From Astatotilapia calliptera (lineage: Eukaryota > Chordata > Actinopteri > Cichliformes > Cichlidae): a stretch of DNA of 64,000 nt. The stretch is from assembly GCF_900246225.1 (NCBI RefSeq), contig NC_039306.1, forward strand, positions 25,663,877 through 25,727,876, in the 5' to 3' direction. A model generated the notes under the pieces. It saw only the letters and a program-made list of their open reading frames with translations, was not told where the DNA came from and ran no database searches. The position numbers and the translations under genes were made by a program. Every line of letters starts with the position of its first letter. The first letter of the stretch is position 1. Positions 48,808 through 58,631 of the stretch are shown in pieces.

Positions 48808-48998
48808 CTCACCTGTATAAGTGCTACGCACTGAGGGATAGCTGTGGGATGTGTTTGAAGGCAAACCCCAGGTTTGAGTGCGGCTGGTGCGTTGGGGAAA
48901 AGAAGTGCTCCCTGAGACAGGAGTGTACTCCCCCAGAGAGCACTTGGATGCATGCCACAACAGGAAACAGCCGCTGTGCTCACCCCAAGATCACCAAG
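48808..48998 (+). CDS. plxna1: plexin A1 exon, window exon 8: PSI3 domain
   Basis: Completes Ala298 and codes for residues 299-361. This is the whole third PSI domain, with eight cysteines at 303, 310, 313, 322, 325, 331, 337 and 354, in blocks HLYKCYALRDSCGMCLKA and RFECGWCVGEKKCSLRQEC. The tail HPKITK leads into IPT3. TWMHATTG resembles A1 and A3. The acceptor is CCTTCTCTTCAG and the donor is GTAAGA at 48999. The exit is in phase 0. An inverted L2-like repeat fragment ends only about 100 bp upstream of the acceptor. Confidence 0.94.
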
Positions 48999-51900
48999 GT
49001 AAGACTTGATAATAATGACACATGCTTACACATATTGTATTGCAGTTAAGCATGATTCCAAGATAACAGATGGTACACGTCTTGTTGTGCAAATGTACCC
49101 ACACATGCACACAGACCCCTATATCCAGACATATAACTACATGCAGAGTGGACTGTGCACAACAGAAATATTCTCTTTGACACAACAAAATTGAAGAGAA
49201 AAATAAAGCAGAAATAGTTTATTTTTTTGTAATTTCTCAGCTCATTATATCACAACATTTCAAAAACCCTTTTGAATGAAAGCTGTTTGAGCAAAGAATG
49301 TGAATCATAAAGTGTCCACATTCATCATTAGCCCACTTTAAAAACAACATTGCATGGAACAGCTAAATTCAAGGTAAAAAGAATAGGCTTCTCTAAGCAC
49401 TGCTAAAGCACACACTCACGCTGCTGATTGGTTGTTCATGACCTAGCAACTCACTGCAAACAACTCAGGGGTCTAAGAAGAGAGGCTTCACATTACAGTA
49501 TGTTACTTGTAAGCAGGCTATGATTGATTCTTATGTGTTTTTTCTACAAGAATCCAAGCCAGATCATTAGTAAAAACAAATTTTTCAAAAGAGGAGCTTT
49601 GAAAAGTCTTCCTGCTCTGTGTCATTGTTTGGCCCCGGAGAGTGAAGGGGACATCCTAGGAGGGCAGACAGCAGAGAGGATAGACAACTTAGAAGCCAAC
49701 ACTAAGACTGCAACAGCAACACAGATGGGCTGGCAAGGAGGAGGCAGTTCACACACTCCAAGACTGAACACACTGACGAGATCAGAGACGACGGCTTCAC
49801 ACAGAAGCGCACACAGACACACACATGCACCTAAATGAAGAGTTAGGGAGGGTGGTTGTCTGGAGAGAGACAAAGAAGCCGAGGATGTGGTAGTGCGTTA
49901 ATTGTGTCCCGCCACGGGTGCTGAATATGTGCGTGCACATGTGCATGTGTTCATCTGACAGGCTGGCAGAGCCGAGGCGTCTAAACACCATAGCGTAACC
50001 ATCTGTTGCCACTAGTAACCGTGGCGGTGGTCCTCGTCTGAGTGCGACCTGGGTCACAGTTCCTACAGCTCACCACTGGGACTAGTGCACACACAGTGCG
50101 GTTTGAAAGCAATGCACTGCTGTGTGAGACGCGTCCTGACATTCAGCCCTCTCGTCAGTCTGTCTTCTTCCATTTTTACTGTGTCTCCAACAGTGATTCA
50201 AACTTTCAGCCAAGCATTTCTTCCTTTAAATGTATCTCAAATAAGCTGAAGAATCATCTAAATTCTTCAACTTAAATGAGTGTGAAATATATGTTTAATA
50301 TCCATGCTCATTTCATTGATGTTGACTTGTGTGACTGAAGCCCTCAGTCCATTTCCTGTGTGACACGGGCTCGTCTCTTTGAATGTGTAATGAAGATACT
50401 GGTTAATTGGAGCTCTGGCACATAGATAAAACCATTTGCTAATGCTCCCTCTCTCTTCGTGCTCGTTTCAGTTATCTCTTTGAAACAAGCATGCAGAGGC
50501 AACTGGGTTGTGTGTGCGTGCTTGCGGGAGAGAAACGGGAGGTGGTAGGGGGGTTGTGCTCACAAGCATGTGCCGTTGCATGCATATGTAGGGGTAAATC
50601 CTGCCCTTGGGCAAGATGTTGGTGGCAGTCAAAAAGCTGGCAAAGAGCTTCAAAAAGCAGCAGGAGAAGAGACGCACTGCAAGTTTGAGAATGCAGAAGA
50701 AGAGACAAAGAAGTGGAGAAGAAAGAGACACTGGGGGAAGCGTTATCACCAAGCTGCGCCGCTGGCCTCACCTCTCTTCTCCACCTTTGACATTTACAGT
50801 TTGACATTTAACGCCAAAAGAACATCTGCAGATGACAAAGAAAATCTCTCCTTTTTCATCCGCCATTTTATCTTCTCCCGCCCCCCGCCCCCCAAAGAGC
50901 ATCACATTGGCCACACAAATTGAATATTATTCCACTTCTTACCAACCATTTGGTCAAATCCCCTTTTCCCTGTTTCATCTTTTTTTTCTTTTTGCCTGAT
51001 TCAGCCTGCTTTGTTCATTTATGCAGCATGCTAACTGCTGTGTGGCCAATAGCTGGTGGATTAACCACTAATTTCATTTGGACCAAGGAATGTGTGTTCA
51101 GCTGGGGAGGAAACACCACTGGAGACACACATGTGTGCACAACATACACACAGTAAGAGCTGTCAGAGCAGCAAGTGTTTAACTTATTTAGTGTTATTTC
51201 TGAGTGGGCTATTGTCCAGTTGATATTTTTCAGTAGTGTGCGGTGTGGCCACTGTGCCACTAACAGCTTTGGCACCTAGTACTTCTCTCCAAATTCAGCA
51301 ATTAATGTTTTAGGTACTAAATGATGATTTTAGACATTGTAAGAATTTGGCTGTTAAGCTGATGAAGTGCTATTTTTATTGTGCTGCGTTTTTGTGCACT
51401 GACATTGTGCACAAAGATTAATTAGTACTTCCTTCCAAGCAAGCAAGAAAATACTCCCTGCGTGTGTGTCTTTGAGCCTGCGCTAACACTCACACAAGCC
51501 AGCAAGACTCACAATGGTGCCCACACATTCTCAGAAGCCTCCAAATGAAAATAAAGTAAGCTACAACTATAGTCTGTATTATATTCTCAAAATGGCATTC
51601 AAAGCCACATGGATAGGGACACACACACATACTCTCTATGCCACTGTGTCCCAGTGTAGCACAGCAGTGTCCTGGTACTGGCCCTGGATGCTGCCTGGCC
51701 CTCCATTATCCATCATCTCCTGCCTGCCATCTCCTAGGGGACAGGAAGAGCATCACAGCTAGCCCTTAGAAACCAATTAAAACAACGCAGGCCATTCCAG
51801 TCTGTGTGTGTGGGAGGGTTGCATTTTTAGGGTTTTAGCACGTGGTAAGCTCCATGTGTTTATGTGTGAGTGTTTCTTGATGTTGTATATGTATTAAAGT

Positions 51901-54900
51901 GCATAAATGGATCTGATGGCCTATCATTTCTCCCTCATGTACTGCTTTAGTGGTTTTTGCCTTTGCCAGTTTTCTTTATGTCCCATCTCTTTTTTGTAGC
52001 TAGTCACATTTGTTTTTCTCATCCTTTATGGTTTTTTGGCAACACTTTTTTTAAATTTCCATCCCTTCCACCGACTATTTCCTCTATCTATTAACTATTC
52101 AGTATTTTTCATTTTCCTTTCCCTTATTTTGAATCTCATCCTTTGGTCTCATTGTTCCCTTACCTTCTATCTTCCTTACCCTCTTGCTTGCAACCTCCTT
52201 ATTATCCATATAGAGATAGATATTGTTCTGTTTACGGGTGTTGATTGACCATGCTTCTGTGATTTGCTGATTGTATTTTGGGGCTAAAAAGTAAGCCCCC
52301 ACTGTTACAAAAATAGGAGTATTTACCCACTGTTGGGTAAATACTTACCGTGCTCATTCATAAAGGGGAGGATTGTAACTGGATGTCAGCCACGATGATG
52401 TCCTAATTAAGCTCGTGTACTTGTTTAATGATCAGAGTTCAGCCAGAGGGATATAATTGGCCCCGATGTGATTCTGACTTCTGACACAGATTTGTTCCTG
52501 TTCTATAAGGCTACACATCTTCAGAGCTAATATTGTTTGACTCAGTCACATGGAAACATTTAACGTTTAAAGACTTATTTGATCCCTCTCTTCTTTCACG
52601 TCATTGCCTCTATCAGATTGCTTGTGAGTTTTTGTTTTTGAAAGCCTTTCATATCACAGATAAACTCTGGAAGCCTTACACCATGTTCATATCATCTCCC
52701 CCCGTGTCCCTTGCCCGTTTCCCCCTTCCCCCTCCTCCTCCTCTAATTTGCAGATGCTATCTGTGCGCTGCTTCTTAGCTATCCACAATAGGCCTGACAT
52801 AAAGCCTCAAATACATCGGGACAAGTCAGCCACAAAGAGAAAAAAGCGAGTATGAATGAGTGTAGAGCGTTATGATGGTGAGAGGAGAATAGAGCGAGTG
52901 TTTAGGCTGGTGGCTTTTATCAAAAAGGGCGCTTTGTTTGTGTTGTTTGGTTGTGGATGGAACAACGTGCATGCGTGTATGCGTCTCACTCTGTGTCTTT
53001 GTGTGTCTATGTGCTTGATAAGCCAGTGCTTATAGAGAAAGAGAGGTTGATTACCATATCTAAAGATTGTGACTGAGCACTGCTGCATGCCAGTCATTCT
53101 TTTGTCTCCAGCTAAAATCTATACATTTGGGCACACTGTCAAAGACGGAGACAGAGACTGAAATAAAAGACACAAGTTCAAGATGGAGTGCCAGCTGATA
53201 AATAGCCATTAATTAATATGTGCAGCATTTCATTTCTGGCTTGCATGACACTGGGCTTTGTTCCCATTGTGTGTTTGTATTAGTGGTTTTCTAAACACCT
53301 GTGGCTTTTACTAACCTGCCACCTTTTCCATAGTGTTAGACTGGGTATCATTGTAGTGCCAGGTGGGGAAATATTTGAGTGGGTTGAGAGGTTAATCTAA
53401 TTAATCTGTAAGACTGTAGATAAGCTTTAAAGAAGCTGAATATTGCAGAACATATTTTCATTGTTGGCATGGTGTCAGTAAGATTGATACTGTCATTATG
53501 TCTGAGTGGTAAAAATGAAGCTACGACTGCTGCTTAGCTTGGTACAAAGACTGAATACAAGATGTGGCAGCTGCAATGGCTCTACCTATTGCCATGTTAT
53601 AATATTTCTGTTTTACACAAACAAGCCATAATATGTTAATTAGTGACTTTTGGTGCTGATAGCTGGATTTTGTAATGATTTAGATATCTGAGCTGGCTTT
53701 TTTCCCCACCACCTTTGTTCTTTATGCTGTGCTAAGCTAACTGGCTGCTGATAGTATTTCCTAAACTATTAAATTATTTCTTTTACAAACCTGAATATTT
53801 GAATACATTATCCCTGCTGTCACCTTTTCCAGCACTTGGTGTATTCCCATCCTTTTTTAAAAAATAGATTTGTGAAGTATGCGATACACACAATGTTTCT
53901 GCTCTTAAGAGCTGTATTTATTTGACAGTTCTGCACAGGTAGCAGTTCGTTCCGATCCAGCTCTCTCTCCCGCTCGACTCTGCCGTCACATATAGACAAA
54001 CAGAAAGAAGACACTGTCATCACACAATCGCCACCACCTGTGGCTCACCTGCCTCCCAGTACCGCCCCCTTGAGCTCACTGCACTACTCCTCCCCTGCAG
54101 CTGTGCCAGGGACCACACCTCCGCCACAAGATTAAATTTGTAAATTTATTAAAGCAAAGGACTAGTCGCACCACTTTTAAAGATGGCAAAGGTTTTGACC
54201 ACAATCACTTAATTTCACTAGAATCACTGTCATTAAAGGATTTCTTCATAGAGAAAAAGTAAATTTGCACAGCGTAAGGTTCAGCTTTAGCGAAGCTTGA
54301 CAAATGAATCAAACTGTTAATGAATCTTCGTGACAGTGCTGACCTTTGAAGGAACAAAGAGTGATATGGAGGTCAAATTGAGTGAGTTGACATAGCAGCA
54401 CACGGTTTTCAGTAATTTGTTGGATGGCACAAATATTAACCGTTTTAAGTCAGTGTTTCACCAGGCTTCCAGCGCCACTAAAGACTTACAAGTGGAGTGG
54501 CCCATATTTTAGTTGTTGGTGACCGTTGAACCGTCCAATCAAATAAAACATATGGGAGACTGGTCACTGTTTTACCCCTTTGTTTCAATGTTGACATGTT
54601 TGTCTGTGTCTTTGTAGAGCTTTGTGTGCCACACAGCAACTTTTTTCTACACCAAGCAAAAGATTTCTGTGTTAAAAAAAAGAAGCAGGATTCATAATCA
54701 ATCTTTTTTTTTTTTTTTTTTTTTATACATTTTTTTGTGTGTGGCAACTTACACCCCCACTCCATGACATCCAACCACTAATGTCTCCCCCAATAACCCC
54801 CCTCCCTGTTGCAACAAATGACCCCACTGCCCCGCCGTGTTCTAATCCAATTAGCTTTAGCCCTAATTATACTAGTAAAGACTGATTACCATTGTCTGCA

Positions 54901-55330
54901 TTGGGGCTGAATGAATAGAGCCATGATTAGCGACTAGGCTAGCCTCGGGTAGCCATTAGCACCTCCGTACACCTGTCACAGACCTCTAGGGAAAAAAAAG
55001 CAGAAACCAGGGGTCACTATGTGTTCTAATTGTATTCAGCCTATAAATCTTCACAACATTAAAAGAGGGACGTAAGTGAGGGTTTGATGGGTAGGTCCAG
55101 GTTAAGTGTGCGAGTTGGCAAGTTGTGAATGTTTGACTGAATTGAGGTGGAGTTAATGGATTCAAGGTCATTTTTCATCGTGCTTAATGAGGTAGCAAGA
55201 ATGTAATTCATGCAGAATGAAACATGACCATAATGACCTAAGTAAACTGCCATTCATGCTTAAACACAATATACGCCACATGTGTTGTTCTGCTTCACTT
55301 ATGTCCTCCTTTCTTTGGTCTACCACCCAG
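48999..55330 (+). other. plxna1: intron 8 (6,332 bp)
   Basis: GT-AG intron in phase 0. Holds a perfect 12-bp hairpin (52,318-52,345), a C/T-rich patch (about 52,690-52,745), a T21 run (54,704-54,724) and an AT-rich patch with several TAAT cores (about 54,840-54,990). Open frames at 49,524-49,873 and 50,472-50,923 are chance frames with no recognisable domain. No mobile element was identified. Confidence 0.82.
52318..52345. other. perfect 12-bp inverted repeat with 4-nt loop
   Basis: AGTATTTACCCA, loop CTGT, TGGGTAAATACT. All 12 pairs match. On the RNA level it is a stable hairpin in intron 8. Function unknown. Confidence 0.9.
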
Positions 55331-55482
55331 TTGTATCCTGAGACTGGGCCCAGACAGGGAGGAACCATGCTGACCATCACTGGTGAGAACCTGGGTCTAC
55401 AGTTCAAAGACATCCAGAATGGAGTCCGTATCGGCAAAGTGGCGTGCAACCCTCAGGAGGACGAATACATTAGCGCTGAGCA
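55331..55482 (+). CDS. plxna1: plexin A1 exon, window exon 9: IPT3, first part
   Basis: Codes for residues 362-411 and two bases of Gln412. LYPETGPRQGGTMLTITGEN followed by LGLQFKDIQNGVRIGKVAC is the classic opening of an IPT/TIG domain (P-x-x-G-P-x-x-G-G-T, then ITGxNLG). The domain ends here with DEYISAEQ. The acceptor is TACCACCCAG and the donor is CA|GTACGT. The splice restores the codon for Gln412 and then IVC, as in other A plexins. If the intron were retained, the frame would stay open for 39 further codons and stop at 55601-55603. Confidence 0.94.
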
Positions 55483-56689
55483 GTACGTTGGCATTGTCTC
55501 TTTCTTCACCCTGTTACACCCACTGATTTTAAACCTCACTCTTTCTAAAACTCATTGCTTTCTTTTTTGTCTTGTCCCCTATTGTTGTGACACTGAGTGC
55601 TAAGCACAACGCTGTGACTCTCTCAGACCTTTGTTTCATAAAACCTTCAAAGGTTAAATGCTGTTTTCCACTAACAGACAAAACCAATTCCTCACAAATA
55701 GCCTCAAGCTGTGCATGGTGCTGCTACTTTCTGTACATGTTCAGTCCGAGTAACTCTGACAGCAACTTGAATAAAACCTGTTCAACTCAACTAATGCTCA
55801 GGTCAGGTCAAGCAGCATTGAAATACCTCATATAACTCGCCTCATTAGGATTAATTTGACCCATTTTTAGATATAAGTGGATTTAATATTATCAAAAGTG
55901 TGCAATATACATCTACTGAAAGCTATTCTTCATGAAAGGTTGTCATGTGAACACTCTAAGCTATGTTTACTGTTTTCTGGGAAATGGTGAAGTACAGCAG
56001 ATTGCACAGATGTAATTTAACTCCCATTTAATAGCTGCAGTTGTATATCCTGAGTAGAACTCAGAGTAATGTATAACAGTCATGTTCAGTTTATGACTGA
56101 GCTCTTTGTTTTAACTGTTAACAGGGTGCCTCTTTGAAAAAATGTTCTTTATTTCACGTGTAAACGATATCATGTGAATCATTAATTAAATTACATTCAG
56201 AATAAGAAGAAATCTGGGGCACTGGCACACTGGCAGTGCCCCATTATAGCTCCTCCAAATACTGGGGCAATGAAATTACAAGATGAGTCCCACTTTCTCT
56301 TTTATGTTGTATTCATCTAAGCAGACAAGATACATTTTCTGATGAGGAAAGAATTGGTGAAGCTCGTCACAGTTGGAGGCGTCCTCAATATTCTATTTCC
56401 AACCATGTTGCTGTCATTGTACACAAATGCCCCATTTGCTGAGTTTTGCAGCACAGTCCCAGCAGACTTGGTTTTCTTTCTGCCACCCTCGCTAAGAAGA
56501 AACCAGAAGAAATCTGACTTTGATGGTTTGACAGTCAGGAAAACAGAATGCTGTTCCACACTCACTAGTGGGTTTAGAGTAGCGTAGTGACATGTCAGTC
56601 TTGATTTATAATTTATAAACTCGTGTGTTGTTTTGTTCAGACAGAGCGGAGCAGTTTTACATTCACTTCTATCACGAGGCCGTGCTGTA

Positions 56690-57660
56690 GCCTAACTTTT
56701 TTTTTCTCCAAACATGTTCATTTTCTCCAAGTGATCACATCCAAACGTCAAGATGGTGACGTTTAACCCGGCCAGCTCAATAATGCTGCTTTTGGCCTGT
56801 TGCCATAGCACCCGCAGGAAGAGGAGGGCGCGGTTAGCAGTTAGGCTGTCATGCTAATTAAAAGTGATGTTAGCCATACGGTGCCATTAGTGTCCCGTTT
56901 GCACTCGTCATTCCTGTGACCCCATCAGAGCCATAGCACAGAAAACAAGACGGGGTCACAGCATAGACGGCACAGGTCAAAGGTCAGCTGCGAAAGACAA
57001 GAGGATGTGCAATGACTGTTGGGCAAAACGTAGACACCTTGTTCTCACTCTGGCTTTCTGCTTCTGCCACCTCTTCTACATCAGTTTCTATGATTGGAAA
57101 GAATTGGATTGCAAGGAAGTGTGGCCTTTTCCCACCTAAGTCATCAAATATTCACTACATGGTTTAACTTCACTTTGAGAAAAGTAAATCATTGCCAGCA
57201 GTGAAGAAAAACAGAACCTAAGCTCCCTCTTTTTATTGCCTTATTAGTAGTTACTATGTGACAATTTGACATATGTTTAATTTTTTAACATTCTACATTC
57301 CACCAAAGTTATTTGATTGAGTGAGGCATAATTTATGTTGTTGTCATCTTAGCTAATGTACTTTCTAACCACGTAATACCAGCTCAGTGTAGCCACCTGT
57401 CATCTGGGCAATAATGATGCAAGCGGAGCTGCATTCCTAACTGAGATTTGTCCAGCATTTTAATCATGGCCTCTGTCATAGCAGGAGGACAGCGAATAAA
57501 TGAAAGGGAAAGTAAAAACAATGGAAACGCACAGCATCGCAATGTGAAATTCATTGTTGCGGCCGCGATGCAGTTGCCATGGCCACCTGCAGGGTGGATG
57601 GAAGCAGGAGACTTAATAACTCATCGCAGGGAGGGGAAGCTGAGGTGATGTGTAGGATAT
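56690..57660. promoter_or_regulatory. candidate regulatory region in intron 9
   Basis: About 970 bp without microsatellites or mobile-element traces. It includes a TGACGTTT half-CRE-like site (about 56,757), TAATTA (about 56,857), the DR1 motif at 56,974-56,986 and a GC-rich spot with GCGGCCGC (about 57,560). The combination suggests an intronic enhancer, but only comparison with other fish could show constraint. Confidence 0.3.
56974..56986 (+). promoter_or_regulatory. DR1 nuclear-receptor motif AGGTCAAAGGTCA
   Basis: An exact match to the DR1 consensus (two AGGTCA half sites spaced by one base), the site bound by RXR heterodimers with PPAR, and by HNF4 and COUP-TF. One exact 13-bp match in 64 kb is unusual by chance, but occupancy is unknown. 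Confidence 0.45.
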
Positions 57661-58245
57661 GAGCTTGTTCAATTAATCAAGCTCTTTCTTACTTCTTTCT
57701 TTCTCCTTTCTTCTCTGACTCCCTCCTTCCTTTGCGCTCTCGTGCTTTCTCTCTGTCTCATTCGTGCGCTCTAGCTAATTAACATTCAACTATGTCTCCA
57801 GTGGGTGAAACATGAAATGAGTGTGTGTGTGTGTGTTCTCCCTGTGGGCTACACCACCATTCCTCTCCATGTTCAATCATTTCTCCTGTGGATTTTCATT
57901 TGGCTAGCCAGCGCCCAAGGCCAAGTGCGCAGCTTATGGTTCTACAATACACGCTAATGCATGAACACACACAGAAAAGCCTTTAGTTTCGTAGCAGTTC
58001 ACATTATCTCTAATAGAACATTTAGTCTGTTTTTGTTATTTTTTATGAATAAGATGGAAACTAATGAAACACTTCACTCATAAATATCTGAATGCTTTTC
58101 TGATTAGACAGAGCAGAAAAGAAGTATTCCTCATTTTTTTCTGTCCCTTTTTTTTGACCAAGTTGTCACACTATTAAGCAAACACTGAAACTGAAAACAT
58201 TCACTCGTTTACATAGTGATAAACTTTTTTTCCTCTTGTTTTCAG

Positions 58246-58369
58246 GATTGTGTGTCGGCTAAATGATGCAACAGGTTACAGAGTGCAGGAGGCTCAGGTG
58301 GAAGTGTGTGTCAGAGACTGTAGTCACCCCGACTACAAAACAGTCTCAAGCAAGGCCTTCACTTTTGTG
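58246..58369 (+). CDS. plxna1: plexin A1 exon, window exon 10: IPT3, second part
   Basis: Completes Gln412 and codes for residues 413-453. IVCRLNDATGYRVQEAQVEV followed by CVRDCSHPDYKTVSSKAFTF ends IPT3. The VEVCVRDCS block is what I recall from plexin A1; A2 has a different sequence there. The acceptor is TTGTTTTCAG. The donor is GTAAAT, acceptable although +5 is A rather than G. The intron that follows is only 125 bp, so this exon and the next are probably recognised as a pair across the intron. Confidence 0.93.
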
Positions 58370-58494
58370 GTAAATGTTGTTGATGTATATTACAACTGTG
58401 TTTTTGGATGATTGTAACACATGTATTTGGCAGCCACAGTCCAGTCGATAAGTGATGCTTAACTTGCTCGGCCTCTGTCTGTGTCCCTCTTTAG
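58370..58494 (+). other. plxna1: intron 10 (125 bp)
   Basis: Short GT-AG intron in phase 0 between the IPT3 and IPT4 exons, with GTAAAT donor and CTCTTTAG acceptor. The frame after exon 10 meets a TAA soon after the donor, so retention would truncate the protein. Confidence 0.92.
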
Positions 58495-58631
58495 TCCCCA
58501 TATTTTTCACGAGTCCATCCTTCCACCGGGCCGCTATCTGGAGGAACAAGGATCACTATTGATGGCAGTCATCTCAACGCGGGCAGCGCTGTGTCTGTGA
58601 AGATTGGACTTCACCCCTGCCGTTTCGAGAG
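58495..58631 (+). CDS. plxna1: plexin A1 exon, window exon 11: IPT4, first part
   Basis: Codes for residues 454-498 and two bases of Arg499. SPYFSRVHPSTGPLSGGTRI followed by TIDGSHLNAGSAV opens IPT4, with the same S-x-G-P-x-S-G-G-T pattern as other TIG domains. GSHLNAGS is shared with plexin A1 as I recall it. The acceptor is CCCTCTTTAG and the donor is AG|GTGAGT at 58632. It lies 125 bp after the previous exon, by far the shortest intron in the window. Confidence 0.93.

Larger units (their letters stand above)
55483..58245 (+). other. plxna1: intron 9 (2,763 bp)
   Basis: GT-AG intron in phase 2. It holds a 10-bp hairpin (56,215-56,243), a repeat-poor candidate regulatory block with an exact DR1 motif (56,690-57,000) and a second quiet block (about 57,400-57,660) containing a NotI-type GCGGCCGC. 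C/T-rich sequence and a short TG tract (about 57,821-57,835) follow. No mobile element recognised. Confidence 0.85.

Noticed and set aside
49524..49873. 104-codon + frame and an overlapping - frame in intron 8
   Set aside because: Open in both directions with no domain, typical of a chance CG-balanced stretch; no start context or splice sites fitting plexin.
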